Below are positions 1 to 6,222 of a stretch of 10,559 bases of DNA, one piece after another (the stretch's first letter is position 1; each line of letters opens with the position of its first letter). Source of the stretch: Helicobacteraceae bacterium (GTDB taxonomy: Bacteria; Campylobacterota; Campylobacteria; Campylobacterales; Sulfurimonadaceae); contig JALSUN010000104.1 of assembly GCA_027061425.1 (NCBI GenBank), forward strand, positions 1 through 10,559. Direction: 5' to 3'. The position numbers and the translations under genes are program-made. The notes under the pieces were generated by a model. It was not told the origin of the DNA. It did not search any database and saw only the letters and a program-made list of their open reading frames with translations.

Positions 1-1419
1 AGTGCTGATGCAGGGTATTTTCCTACTATTGACCTTGAGAGTTCATTTGGACGTGAGGAAGATGGTGTTCTCGCAACTAATAATAAAAACATAGATCGTA
101 CCGGGTTCTATGTTTTTGAAAATTCTATCATTTTACGTCAAAATCTTTTTGAAGGTTTTAATACGGTAGAGAAGGTGAATTATGAAAAGATGCGTACCCT
201 TTCTGCCTCTTATAGTTATCTTGAAAAGGCTAACGATGTCACCATAAAGATGGTGAAAGCTTATCTTGAAGTACTGCGTCAATTCGAGCTGTTGGTCAAT
301 GCCCGAGACAACCTTGAAGAGAACCAAAAGATCTATGAAAAGGTGAAGACACTTTATGAAGGTGGTTTGACGACACTTTCAGAAGTCGAAAAGATTAAAA
401 CGACTCTCTCTTTAGCAGAGTCTAATCTTCTTTTGCAAAAAAACAATCTTAGAGATGCCCGTTATGGTTTTAAACGTATTTTAGGCCGTAATGTGGAGGT
501 AGAAGAGTTGAGCGTCCCAGAACTTGATGTTGCGATGCCTTCGGATCTTGGGCAAGCAGGACGATATGCTTTAGAGTATAATCCCTCTTTGCAAGTCAGT
601 CGCTATAACATCAAAGGGGCACAGTCCCTTTATAAACAGAGAAAAAAGAACTACTATCCAACCCTTGATCTGGAGTTAAGTGAACACTACAATGAGTATG
701 ATAAAGATGCAGACACACGTATCAATGATGAAGAGTACTTTAGAGGGATGCTTGTACTGCGTTATAATCTTTATCGTGGTGGTGCAGACAGGGCAGAAGT
801 TCAAAACAATATCTCTAAAATCAACCAAGAAGTGTCACGTCAACAAGAACTTCGTCGTCAGGTGATAGAAGGCTTGGAACTCTCTTGGGGCTCTTATGAC
901 TTCTCACAGATGCAGATCCCTATCTTAGAAAACTATATGACACATGCAGAGCGTACACTGACACTCTATACAGATGAGTTTAAGCTTGGAAGACGTTCTT
1001 TGCTTGACTTATTGGCGGCACAAAATGATGTGGCAAAATCTAATGCACAGATCATTAACGCCAACTATAAGCTACTCTATGCCAAGTACCGCATTTTAGA
1101 TGCTATGGGACTGAACATCGCTGCGATCATGGGTGATGTGGATACTTATTATGCACGTGTTGGACTAAGTGCTAATGGTGAAGAAGATGTGGTGGATTCT
1201 CTACCTATCAGCAATGATGTTGATGATGATCATATTGTTGATGATCTTGATCTGTGTGTTAATTCAGAACAAAATGCCTCTGTTGAGAACAGTGGTTGTG
1301 TACGCAGAGATGATAGTCTTGATGTCATGGACAAAATGTTAGAAGGTTTTGATTATGACACTAATGAGACTAACAGCTCTAGTACTCCAAGCGGTAATAC
1401 TACTCAAGGACAAATATAA
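1..1419 (+). CDS. TolC-family outer membrane channel of a type I secretion system (LapE/AggA-like), 5' partial
   Basis: Outer-membrane/periplasmic exit duct for a type I secretion system. The frame is open from base 1, so 472 residues are visible and the true start, signal peptide and first helix lie upstream; an in-frame GTG at 175 is not the start because homologous-looking sequence (GYFPTIDLESSFGRE, LRQNLFEGFNT) precedes it. The two-fold TolC pattern is visible: long helical stretches (KANDVTIKMVKAYLEVLRQ; KVKTLYEGGLTTLSEVEK) and a second half with NPSLQVSRYNI, YPTLDLELS, LRYNLYRGG and the closing helix DEFKLGRRSLLDLLAAQNDV ... YRILDAMGLN. After the TolC fold ends (about base 1130) there is an unusual acidic tail of roughly 95 residues containing a degenerate thrombospondin-type-3-like motif and a Ser/Thr/Asn-rich end. 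Its stop overlaps the next ATG by one base (TAATG), implying coupled translation. Family assignment is strong; the partnership with the ABC, adaptor and adhesin genes is inferred from context. Confidence 0.93.
   Translation, partial: SADAGYFPTIDLESSFGREEDGVLATNNKNIDRTGFYVFENSIILRQNLFEGFNTVEKVNYEKMRTLSASYSYLEKANDVTIKMVKAYLEVLRQFELLVNARDNLEENQKIYEKVKTLYEGGLTTLSEVEKIKTTLSLAESNLLLQKNNLRDARYGFKRILGRNVEVEELSVPELDVAMPSDLGQAGRYALEYNPSLQVSRYNIKGAQSLYKQRKKNYYPTLDLELSEHYNEYDKDADTRINDEEYFRGMLVLRYNLYRGGADRAEVQNNISKINQEVSRQQELRRQVIEGLELSWGSYDFSQMQIPILENYMTHAERTLTLYTDEFKLGRRSLLDLLAAQNDVAKSNAQIINANYKLLYAKYRILDAMGLNIAAIMGDVDTYYARVGLSANGEEDVVDSLPISNDVDDDHIVDDLDLCVNSEQNASVENSGCVRRDDSLDVMDKMLEGFDYDTNETNSSSTPSGNTTQGQI
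1216..1299 (+). other. degenerate thrombospondin type 3-like calcium motif in the TolC C-terminal tail
   Basis: The stretch encodes DVDDDHIVDDLDLC followed by a spacer and SGC, matching the layout DxDxDGxxDxxDxCPxTxxGxxVDxxGC known from OmpA-family linkers: alternating acidic residues, then two cysteines 15 residues apart that could form a disulfide. It lacks the usual Gly after the third Asp and the Pro after the first Cys. The same motif occurs in better-preserved form in the next gene (2043-2126). Calcium binding is inferred, not shown. Confidence 0.55.
1406..1410 (+). promoter_or_regulatory. Shine-Dalgarno site for the OmpA-family gene
   Basis: AAGGA lies eight bases before the ATG at 1419, inside the last codons of the TolC gene. 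It supports that ATG, which overlaps the upstream stop, as the real start. Confidence 0.55.
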
Positions 1420-2645
1420 TGAAATTGTTTCTCATCTTTTTTCTGTTCACTGCCTCTATGTTGGCAGAAGAGCTCTATGACAGTTATAAGCTTCAAAAAG
1501 CTTCTGAAGTCACTGTTACTCCACTTCAAACACTTAATGTCAAAATTCGTGATAAAAATGAAAGTGGTGTTATTGTTGATCCAGAGGCCAATGTTACGGC
1601 AAGATTCTTGAAACAGAACTATTTCACCAGTATGGTGCATTATGCTCCTATCTTTTTTGATGATGAAGATATGGAAGGCAATGCCAGTGGTATTTTAAAT
1701 GAAATATTGGAAGATATAAATGCTTCAGATATAAAAAGAAGTCGCATAAGTATTGTGGGTCATACTGCGGAGTCTAAAGATGTTAACAAAAGTGTTCCTA
1801 CGAATTGGTTTGTTTCGTTTTTTCAAGATGTAGCTACTTATGAAGGTAATGATGAAGAAGCCGATAAAAACTTGAGTATTAAGCGTGGTCAGATCGTTTA
1901 TGACTGGTTTAAAGACCATAATGTCTCTGGTAAGATCATGTTGGTAGAGGGACGTGGTGGTAAGGATAAGTTATATACTGAGGGTGTGAGCGAGGGTCGT
2001 GAAAAGAACAACCGTGTTGAAGTGACACTTTATCTTATAGCAGACAGTGATCATGATGGGGTACTTGACCCTTATGATGCTTGTCCTAACACTTATCCTG
2101 GACTATCAGTGGACAAGTATGGCTGTTCTGGTTCATTGAGATTGGACATTAATTTTAAATTTGATTCCGCAGAGGTAGATGGTGAAGACAACTCATCGGT
2201 ACGTTCATTTGCTGAGTTCTTGAAGAAGAACCCACCTTACGATGCTATGATCGTCGGACATACCGATGAGCAGGGTAGTGCTGCTTATAATGAGAAACTT
2301 TCACTAAGACGTGCTGAGACTATTGTGAAGATGTTGATCTCTTACGGAGTAGATGCTAAGCGCCTTAAAGCTGAAGGTAAAGGTGAATCAGAACCTGTCA
2401 AGAGTAGAGAGATGGCTCTCAAAGAGAAGATCAAAGCATTAGAAAATAATACAACAGCCGAAACTTCAGCTACCAATAGCACAAAGAAGCATAAAAAACC
2501 TAAAAAAGTGAGGTTGACACGTGAGGAGAGAATGGCGATCGATAAGCTTAATCGTCGTATACAAGCCCATTATTTTTTAAAACCAGTTCCTGCAGTGCCT
2601 AAAAAGAGACCAAAAGCACCGAGATTACGATATAAAGCTAACTAG
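1419..2645 (+). CDS. exported OmpA-family protein with tandem OmpA-like domains and a TSP3-like linker
   Basis: Probable periplasmic or outer-membrane-associated peptidoglycan-binding partner of the secretion machine; an OmpA-like gene also occurs in the Shewanella bpfA adhesin locus. The 408-residue product begins with a Sec signal peptide (MKLFLIFFLFTASMLA, likely cut before EELYDS). Residues about 105-205 form a divergent OmpA-like domain (VGHT at 113-116, NNRVEV at 197-202) in which the usual Asp after HT is Ala. Residues 209-236 are a thrombospondin type 3-like motif (DSDHDGVLDPYDACPNTYPG, then VDKYGC). Residues 240-327 form a classical OmpA-like core (FKFDSAEVDGED, VGHTDEQGSAAYN with His281/Asp283, LSLRRAETIVKML, EGKGESEPV). 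Before the closing motif (NRR at 378-380) there is an insertion of about 48 lysine-rich residues including HKKPKKVRLTREER, and the C-terminus is strongly basic. No beta-barrel domain is apparent. The basic tail could contact peptidoglycan or the acidic adhesin, which is inference. Confidence 0.9.
   Translation: MKLFLIFFLFTASMLAEELYDSYKLQKASEVTVTPLQTLNVKIRDKNESGVIVDPEANVTARFLKQNYFTSMVHYAPIFFDDEDMEGNASGILNEILEDINASDIKRSRISIVGHTAESKDVNKSVPTNWFVSFFQDVATYEGNDEEADKNLSIKRGQIVYDWFKDHNVSGKIMLVEGRGGKDKLYTEGVSEGREKNNRVEVTLYLIADSDHDGVLDPYDACPNTYPGLSVDKYGCSGSLRLDINFKFDSAEVDGEDNSSVRSFAEFLKKNPPYDAMIVGHTDEQGSAAYNEKLSLRRAETIVKMLISYGVDAKRLKAEGKGESEPVKSREMALKEKIKALENNTTAETSATNSTKKHKKPKKVRLTREERMAIDKLNRRIQAHYFLKPVPAVPKKRPKAPRLRYKAN
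2043..2126 (+). other. thrombospondin type 3-like calcium motif between the OmpA domains
   Basis: Encodes DSDHDGVLDPYDACPNTYPG and then VDKYGC, a near-perfect TSP3 repeat of the kind often found next to OmpA-like domains. The acidic residues are expected to coordinate calcium and the two cysteines to form a disulfide in the periplasm. It is the better-conserved counterpart of the motif at 1216-1299. Confidence 0.8.
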
Positions 2646-2648
2646 GAG
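2644..2648 (+). promoter_or_regulatory. Shine-Dalgarno site for the ABC transporter gene
   Basis: AGGAG overlaps the TAG stop of the OmpA gene and sits six bases before the ATG at 2655, deciding that start and suggesting that ribosomes reinitiate from the upstream gene. Confidence 0.7.
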
Positions 2649-2654
2649 TAATCA

Positions 2655-4811
2655 ATGGTTAAACAGCCTTACGCCGAAATACTACTTTCTACCTTAGTGC
2701 TGTTTACCAACCGCTATCATCGTCCTATCTCTTTAGAGACCTTGAAAGCGGGACTTCCTGTTGCTCCTAACACAAATATTCCTGATATACTTAACCTAAG
2801 CCAGACCTCTACTACCTTTAGTCGTGCGGCCAAACGAACAGGTTTTAAAAGTACCTTAGTCGAACGTGACTTAGGGCATATCTCAGAGTTACACCTCCCT
2901 CTTATTTTGATCTTAGCTGATACTAATGCCTGTATCTTAGAAGCTTTTGATGAGACCAGAGAGAAAGCGCGTATCATCTACCCTGAGGGTGAAAAAGGGC
3001 TAGAAGAGTGGGTAGAAGTTGTAAAACTGGAAAAAGCGTATCTCGGGTACGCCTTTTTATTAAAAAAAGAGCGCGACAGTGATGATGAACTCGTTGCTAA
3101 AAAACAATTGGTCTCAAAACACTGGTTTTGGGACACCATAAAACTCTCTGCCCCGATCTATAGAGATGTACTTGTTGCTTCACTGCTGGTCAACCTCTTT
3201 GTCCTTGCCTCACCTCTTTTTACTATGAACGTCTATGATAGAGTCATCCCTAACAATGCCATGGAAACCTTGGCTGTTTTTGCCATAGGGGTATTGATGG
3301 TATATGTACTTGATAGTTTTTTAAAATATATCCGTACCCGTCTGTTAGAAATTGCGGCTAAAAAGAGTGATGTTGTAATGTCGTCCATCATTTTTGAGAA
3401 AGTACTTGACCTTAAGATGGCGGTACACCCTAGCTCTATAGGCTCTTTTGCCAACAACATTAAAGATTTTGAGGCAGTACGCTCCTTTTTGACCAATGTC
3501 ACGATGGCAACATTGATAGATCTCCCTTTTGCTGTGATCTTTCTATTGGTCATCTACTATATCGGTGGTAACATCGTCTTTATCCCAATGGTGATCATGG
3601 TGCTTATCTTGATCTATGCGCTTATCATAAAAGAGCCACTTAAGCAGAGTATAGAGTCTACACATGAGGCTTCTGCACGTAAACATGGGATTCTTATAGA
3701 GACCCTTCAAAATATTGAGACTATTAAGACACAGACTATGAGTGGTCATGTACAGTGGCATTTTGAAGAGAGTGTTGGTGAGATCGCCCAAAAGAGTTTT
3801 AAGTCGCGTATGTTGTCTGCTTCGGTTCCTACCATAACAGGACTTTTGGTGCAGGTCAACACAGTAGGTATCGTTATCGCCGGGGTTTTTATGATCGAGA
3901 AATTAGAACTGACGATGGGAGGTCTCATTGGGATCGTCATCCTGGCCTCTCGCACTGTTGCACCGATGGGGCAGGTGGCTGCACTCATCACCAACTACAG
4001 TGATGCACGTTCTGCTTATGACACTATCAATCAGATCATCTCTCAACCGCTGGAACGTCCTGACGGTCAGCGTTTTTTGCAGCGCAAAGAGCTTAAAGGC
4101 AAGATAGAGTTTCGTAACGTCAGCTTTAGCTACCCTAATACAGAACATCCTGCACTTGTAGATGTCTCTTTTGTGATCAACCCTGGAGAACACGTGGGGA
4201 TCATCGGGCGGATTGGTTCGGGTAAAAGCACCATAGAGAAGCTCATCCTAAAACTCTACGATCCTGATGAAGGTTCCATCCTCATAGATGACATTGACAT
4301 CGCGCAGATAGACCCGGCGCAGCTACGTGAGCAGATAGGTTATGTAAGTCAAGACATCTCTCTTTTTAGAGGAACCCTTAAAGAGAACATCTTACATAGA
4401 AACCCTACCGTGAGTGATGAAAAGCTACTTCAAGCGGCTGTTATCAGTGGGGTGGATGAGTTTGCCCGTCGTCATCCTCAAGGTTACGGCATGCCCATAG
4501 GTGAGCGCTCACAAGGTCTCTCCGGTGGACAACGCCAAAGTATAGGGATCGCCAGAGCGCTGATCTCTGATGCACCTCTGATGCTTTTAGATGAACCCAC
4601 CAATGCCTTAGACCAACTCAGTGAAGCAAACCTTCTAAATCATCTTAAAACAGCCTTCCATGGTAAAAAAACAGTCCTTTTGGTGACCCAGAAGTTGGGA
4701 CTTTTAGAGATTACACCACGTGTCATTGTCATGAATGAAGGCAAGGTTTACTTAGACGGTAACAGAGAAGCCGTACTGAAGTCTCTACAAGGAGGCACAG
4801 ATGAAGCGTAA
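2655..4811 (+). CDS. type I secretion ABC permease/ATPase, LapB-like
   Basis: Inner-membrane ATP-driven exporter of the type I system, presumed to move the adhesin encoded downstream. The 718 residues match the usual LapB/HlyB length. Residues 1-150 are a C39-peptidase-like domain without a catalytic Cys (the only early Cys, Cys93, is misplaced), so it should bind substrate rather than cleave it, as in HlyB and LapB. Residues about 165-440 are the ABC transmembrane domain (hydrophobic segments near 172-192, 205-222, 285-305, 306-325 and a later pair around 400-440). The nucleotide-binding domain shows FSYP, Walker A GRIGSGKST (518-526, Lys524), the Q-loop in GYVSQD, signature LSGGQ (622-626) and Walker B LMLLDE (642-647, Glu647). 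The usual H-loop His is Gln679 (LLVTQKLGLLE). The 3' end overlaps the adaptor gene by 11 bases. Family assignment is firm; adhesin as substrate is inferred from gene order. Confidence 0.96.
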   Translation: MVKQPYAEILLSTLVLFTNRYHRPISLETLKAGLPVAPNTNIPDILNLSQTSTTFSRAAKRTGFKSTLVERDLGHISELHLPLILILADTNACILEAFDETREKARIIYPEGEKGLEEWVEVVKLEKAYLGYAFLLKKERDSDDELVAKKQLVSKHWFWDTIKLSAPIYRDVLVASLLVNLFVLASPLFTMNVYDRVIPNNAMETLAVFAIGVLMVYVLDSFLKYIRTRLLEIAAKKSDVVMSSIIFEKVLDLKMAVHPSSIGSFANNIKDFEAVRSFLTNVTMATLIDLPFAVIFLLVIYYIGGNIVFIPMVIMVLILIYALIIKEPLKQSIESTHEASARKHGILIETLQNIETIKTQTMSGHVQWHFEESVGEIAQKSFKSRMLSASVPTITGLLVQVNTVGIVIAGVFMIEKLELTMGGLIGIVILASRTVAPMGQVAALITNYSDARSAYDTINQIISQPLERPDGQRFLQRKELKGKIEFRNVSFSYPNTEHPALVDVSFVINPGEHVGIIGRIGSGKSTIEKLILKLYDPDEGSILIDDIDIAQIDPAQLREQIGYVSQDISLFRGTLKENILHRNPTVSDEKLLQAAVISGVDEFARRHPQGYGMPIGERSQGLSGGQRQSIGIARALISDAPLMLLDEPTNALDQLSEANLLNHLKTAFHGKKTVLLVTQKLGLLEITPRVIVMNEGKVYLDGNREAVLKSLQGGTDEA
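4789..4795 (+). promoter_or_regulatory. Shine-Dalgarno site for the membrane fusion protein gene
   Basis: AAGGAGG, the strongest ribosome binding site in the window, lies inside the end of the ABC gene and five bases before the ATG at 4801. It fixes that start and suggests the adaptor is well translated despite the overlapping reading frames. Confidence 0.8.
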
Positions 4812-6126
4812 ACTCTCTGCTGAAGATTATGAGTATATGAACTCCTTAAGTGCTGCCGTTAAGGCACAGTCTCCAAAACATGTTCGTGTAGTACTTTATA
4901 TCTGGTTGGTGGCTGTAGTACTTTTCATCACTTGGGCCTACTTCGCTGAAGTCGATGAGATTGCAAGAGGCTCTGGAGAAATCGTACCCAGCGGTAACAA
5001 CCAGATGGTACAAAACCTTGAAGGTGGAATTGTTCAGAAAATCATGGTCAAGCCCGGTGACTTTGTTGAAAAAGGTCAACCTCTGATGAAGATAGACAAC
5101 TCCAAGTCAGAAGCACAACAAGATTCTGGTGCCTTAAAGTCTTTAGAATTAGAGGCAAAAATCATCAGACTTAAAGCAGAGTCAGAAGGACTTCCTTTTG
5201 AAGTTAATGCAACAACCGTTGCAAGGATGCCCCTGCTCATCGCTAATGAGCGTAGTCTCTACCTTGGACGTAAAAATGCTTATCGCGCGAGTGTTAGTGT
5301 GCTTGATGAACAACTCAGCCAAAAACGTACAGAGTTGCAAGAGACCTATTCACATATTAAGCACCTTAAAAAGTCTCTTGAATATGTGACCAAAGAGGTG
5401 AAGATGACAGAACCTATGGTGGCAAAAGGTGTGAAGTCAAGAGTAGACTTTTTGAAACTTCAGCGTGAGCAAAATGATATATCAGAGAAGTATCAGACGG
5501 CGCGTGTCTCTGTCTCACGTACACAGTCGGCTATTGCTGAAGTGACAAGTAAGATAGACCAGACCAGAAGTGAGTTTAAAAACAAGGCCAAACAGGAGCT
5601 TAATGAAGCTGTAGCAGAGAAGATGCGTCTCAAAGAGAGTATGGAAGCTTATAAAGACCAAGTTGACAGAACCTTGTTACGTTCACCTATAAAAGGGGTC
5701 ATACAAAAGCTTTATATCTTTACTGAGGGTGGTGTAGTTAAACCAGGTGAGGATCTTATAGAGATTGTTCCTACGGATGAAGCACTCTGGGTCGAGGTCA
5801 AGGTAAAACCTTCCGACATTGCCTTCATCTATCCTGGACAAAAAGCGATGGTTAAGTTTACAGCTTATGATTTTTCCATTTATGGCGGATTGGAGGCAGA
5901 AGTATTTCATATCAGTGCCGACACCATTAAAGATCAAAAAGAGAATGTTTACTATACTGTGCATCTCAAGACCAAAAAGAATTATCTGGGAAATGAGAAA
6001 AAACCACTTAAAATCATCCCTGGTATGACGGTGAACGTCGACATCATCACAGGTAAAAAAAGTGTCTTAGATTACATCTTAAAACCCATACTAAAATCCA
6101 AGCAGTATACCTTTACGGAGCGTTAA
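4801..6126 (+). CDS. type I secretion periplasmic adaptor (HlyD/LapC-like membrane fusion protein)
   Basis: Bridges the inner-membrane ABC protein and the TolC channel. The 441-residue length is normal for the HlyD/LapC family. A short cytoplasmic N-terminus is followed by one transmembrane helix (about 29-49, VVLYIWLVAVVLFITWAYFA) and the family's post-membrane signature (VDEIARGSGEIVPSGNNQ). The first half of the lipoyl domain spans about 68-98 (VQNLEGGIVQKIMVKPGDFV). A long alpha-helical hairpin runs about 105-290, rich in Lys/Glu/Gln heptads. The second lipoyl half begins LLRSPIKGVIQKL (292 on) and leads into EIVPTD, then a beta-barrel region (VKVKPSDIAFIYPGQKAMVK) and a C-terminal segment ending PGMTVNVDIITGKKSVLDYI, typical of the family. 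It overlaps the ABC gene by 11 bases, and its TAA is directly followed by the ATG of a micro-ORF. No oddity in conserved positions was seen. Confidence 0.96.
   Translation: MKRKLSAEDYEYMNSLSAAVKAQSPKHVRVVLYIWLVAVVLFITWAYFAEVDEIARGSGEIVPSGNNQMVQNLEGGIVQKIMVKPGDFVEKGQPLMKIDNSKSEAQQDSGALKSLELEAKIIRLKAESEGLPFEVNATTVARMPLLIANERSLYLGRKNAYRASVSVLDEQLSQKRTELQETYSHIKHLKKSLEYVTKEVKMTEPMVAKGVKSRVDFLKLQREQNDISEKYQTARVSVSRTQSAIAEVTSKIDQTRSEFKNKAKQELNEAVAEKMRLKESMEAYKDQVDRTLLRSPIKGVIQKLYIFTEGGVVKPGEDLIEIVPTDEALWVEVKVKPSDIAFIYPGQKAMVKFTAYDFSIYGGLEAEVFHISADTIKDQKENVYYTVHLKTKKNYLGNEKKPLKIIPGMTVNVDIITGKKSVLDYILKPILKSKQYTFTER
6117..6120 (+). promoter_or_regulatory. possible Shine-Dalgarno site for the micro-ORF at 6127
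   Basis: GGAG in the last codons of the adaptor gene lies six bases before the ATG at 6127, a normal spacing. This is the main sequence argument that the following 31-codon frame might be translated. Confidence 0.4.
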
Positions 6127-6222
6127 ATGAAACATGTAAATAAAATTATCATAATTTCTACACTACTTTTAAGTATAATAAATACTAAAGCGACTACATC
6201 AATGGAGGTGTCTCATGGCTAA
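6127..6222 (+). CDS. possible 31-residue micro-ORF resembling a bare signal peptide
   Basis: The ATG directly abuts the TAA of the adaptor gene and has a GGAG six bases upstream. The product has a basic start (MKHVNK), a 12-residue hydrophobic core (IIIISTLLLSII) and a polar end (NTKATTSMEVSHG), so it looks like a Sec signal peptide with nothing behind it, or a tiny single-helix membrane peptide. Its last codons contain the adhesin ribosome binding site, and its TAA (6220-6222) lies just past the adhesin ATG (6215), an arrangement suited to translational coupling. Alternatives are the remnant of a deleted exported-protein gene, or a chance frame in an AT-rich promoter spacer. I do not recognise a family. 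Expression is unproven. Confidence 0.4.
   Translation: MKHVNKIIIISTLLLSIINTKATTSMEVSHG
6174..6179 (+). promoter_or_regulatory. candidate -10 element of an internal promoter for the adhesin gene
   Basis: A perfect TATAAT lies in the most AT-rich stretch of the window, preceded by CTTTTAAG and 35 bases upstream of the adhesin ATG. No good -35 box is present at normal spacing (ATAATT at 17 bases is weak), as is common for the main promoters of Campylobacterota. It would give a short leader containing only the adhesin ribosome binding site. Such a hexamer can occur by chance in AT-rich DNA. Confidence 0.3.
6204..6208 (+). promoter_or_regulatory. Shine-Dalgarno site for the giant adhesin
   Basis: GGAGG lies six bases before the ATG at 6215, within the coding frame of the micro-ORF. 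It supports 6215 as the adhesin start, which also matches where the retention-module similarity begins (MAKIIGYLER). Confidence 0.8.

Noticed and set aside
175..177. GTG as start codon of the TolC gene
   Set aside because: The frame is open back to base 1 and the upstream residues match TolC sequence, so this is an internal valine.
3062..3068. Runs of seven A (also 437-443) as possible phase-variation tracts
   Set aside because: They are short, occur within lysine codons of conserved genes, and nothing suggests slippage.
2655..3105. N-terminal C39-like domain of the ABC protein as an active leader peptidase
   Set aside because: No cysteine is present at the catalytic position, and the usual catalytic His region reads LPLILILADTNAC without the histidine; it is degenerate as in HlyB/LapB exporters.
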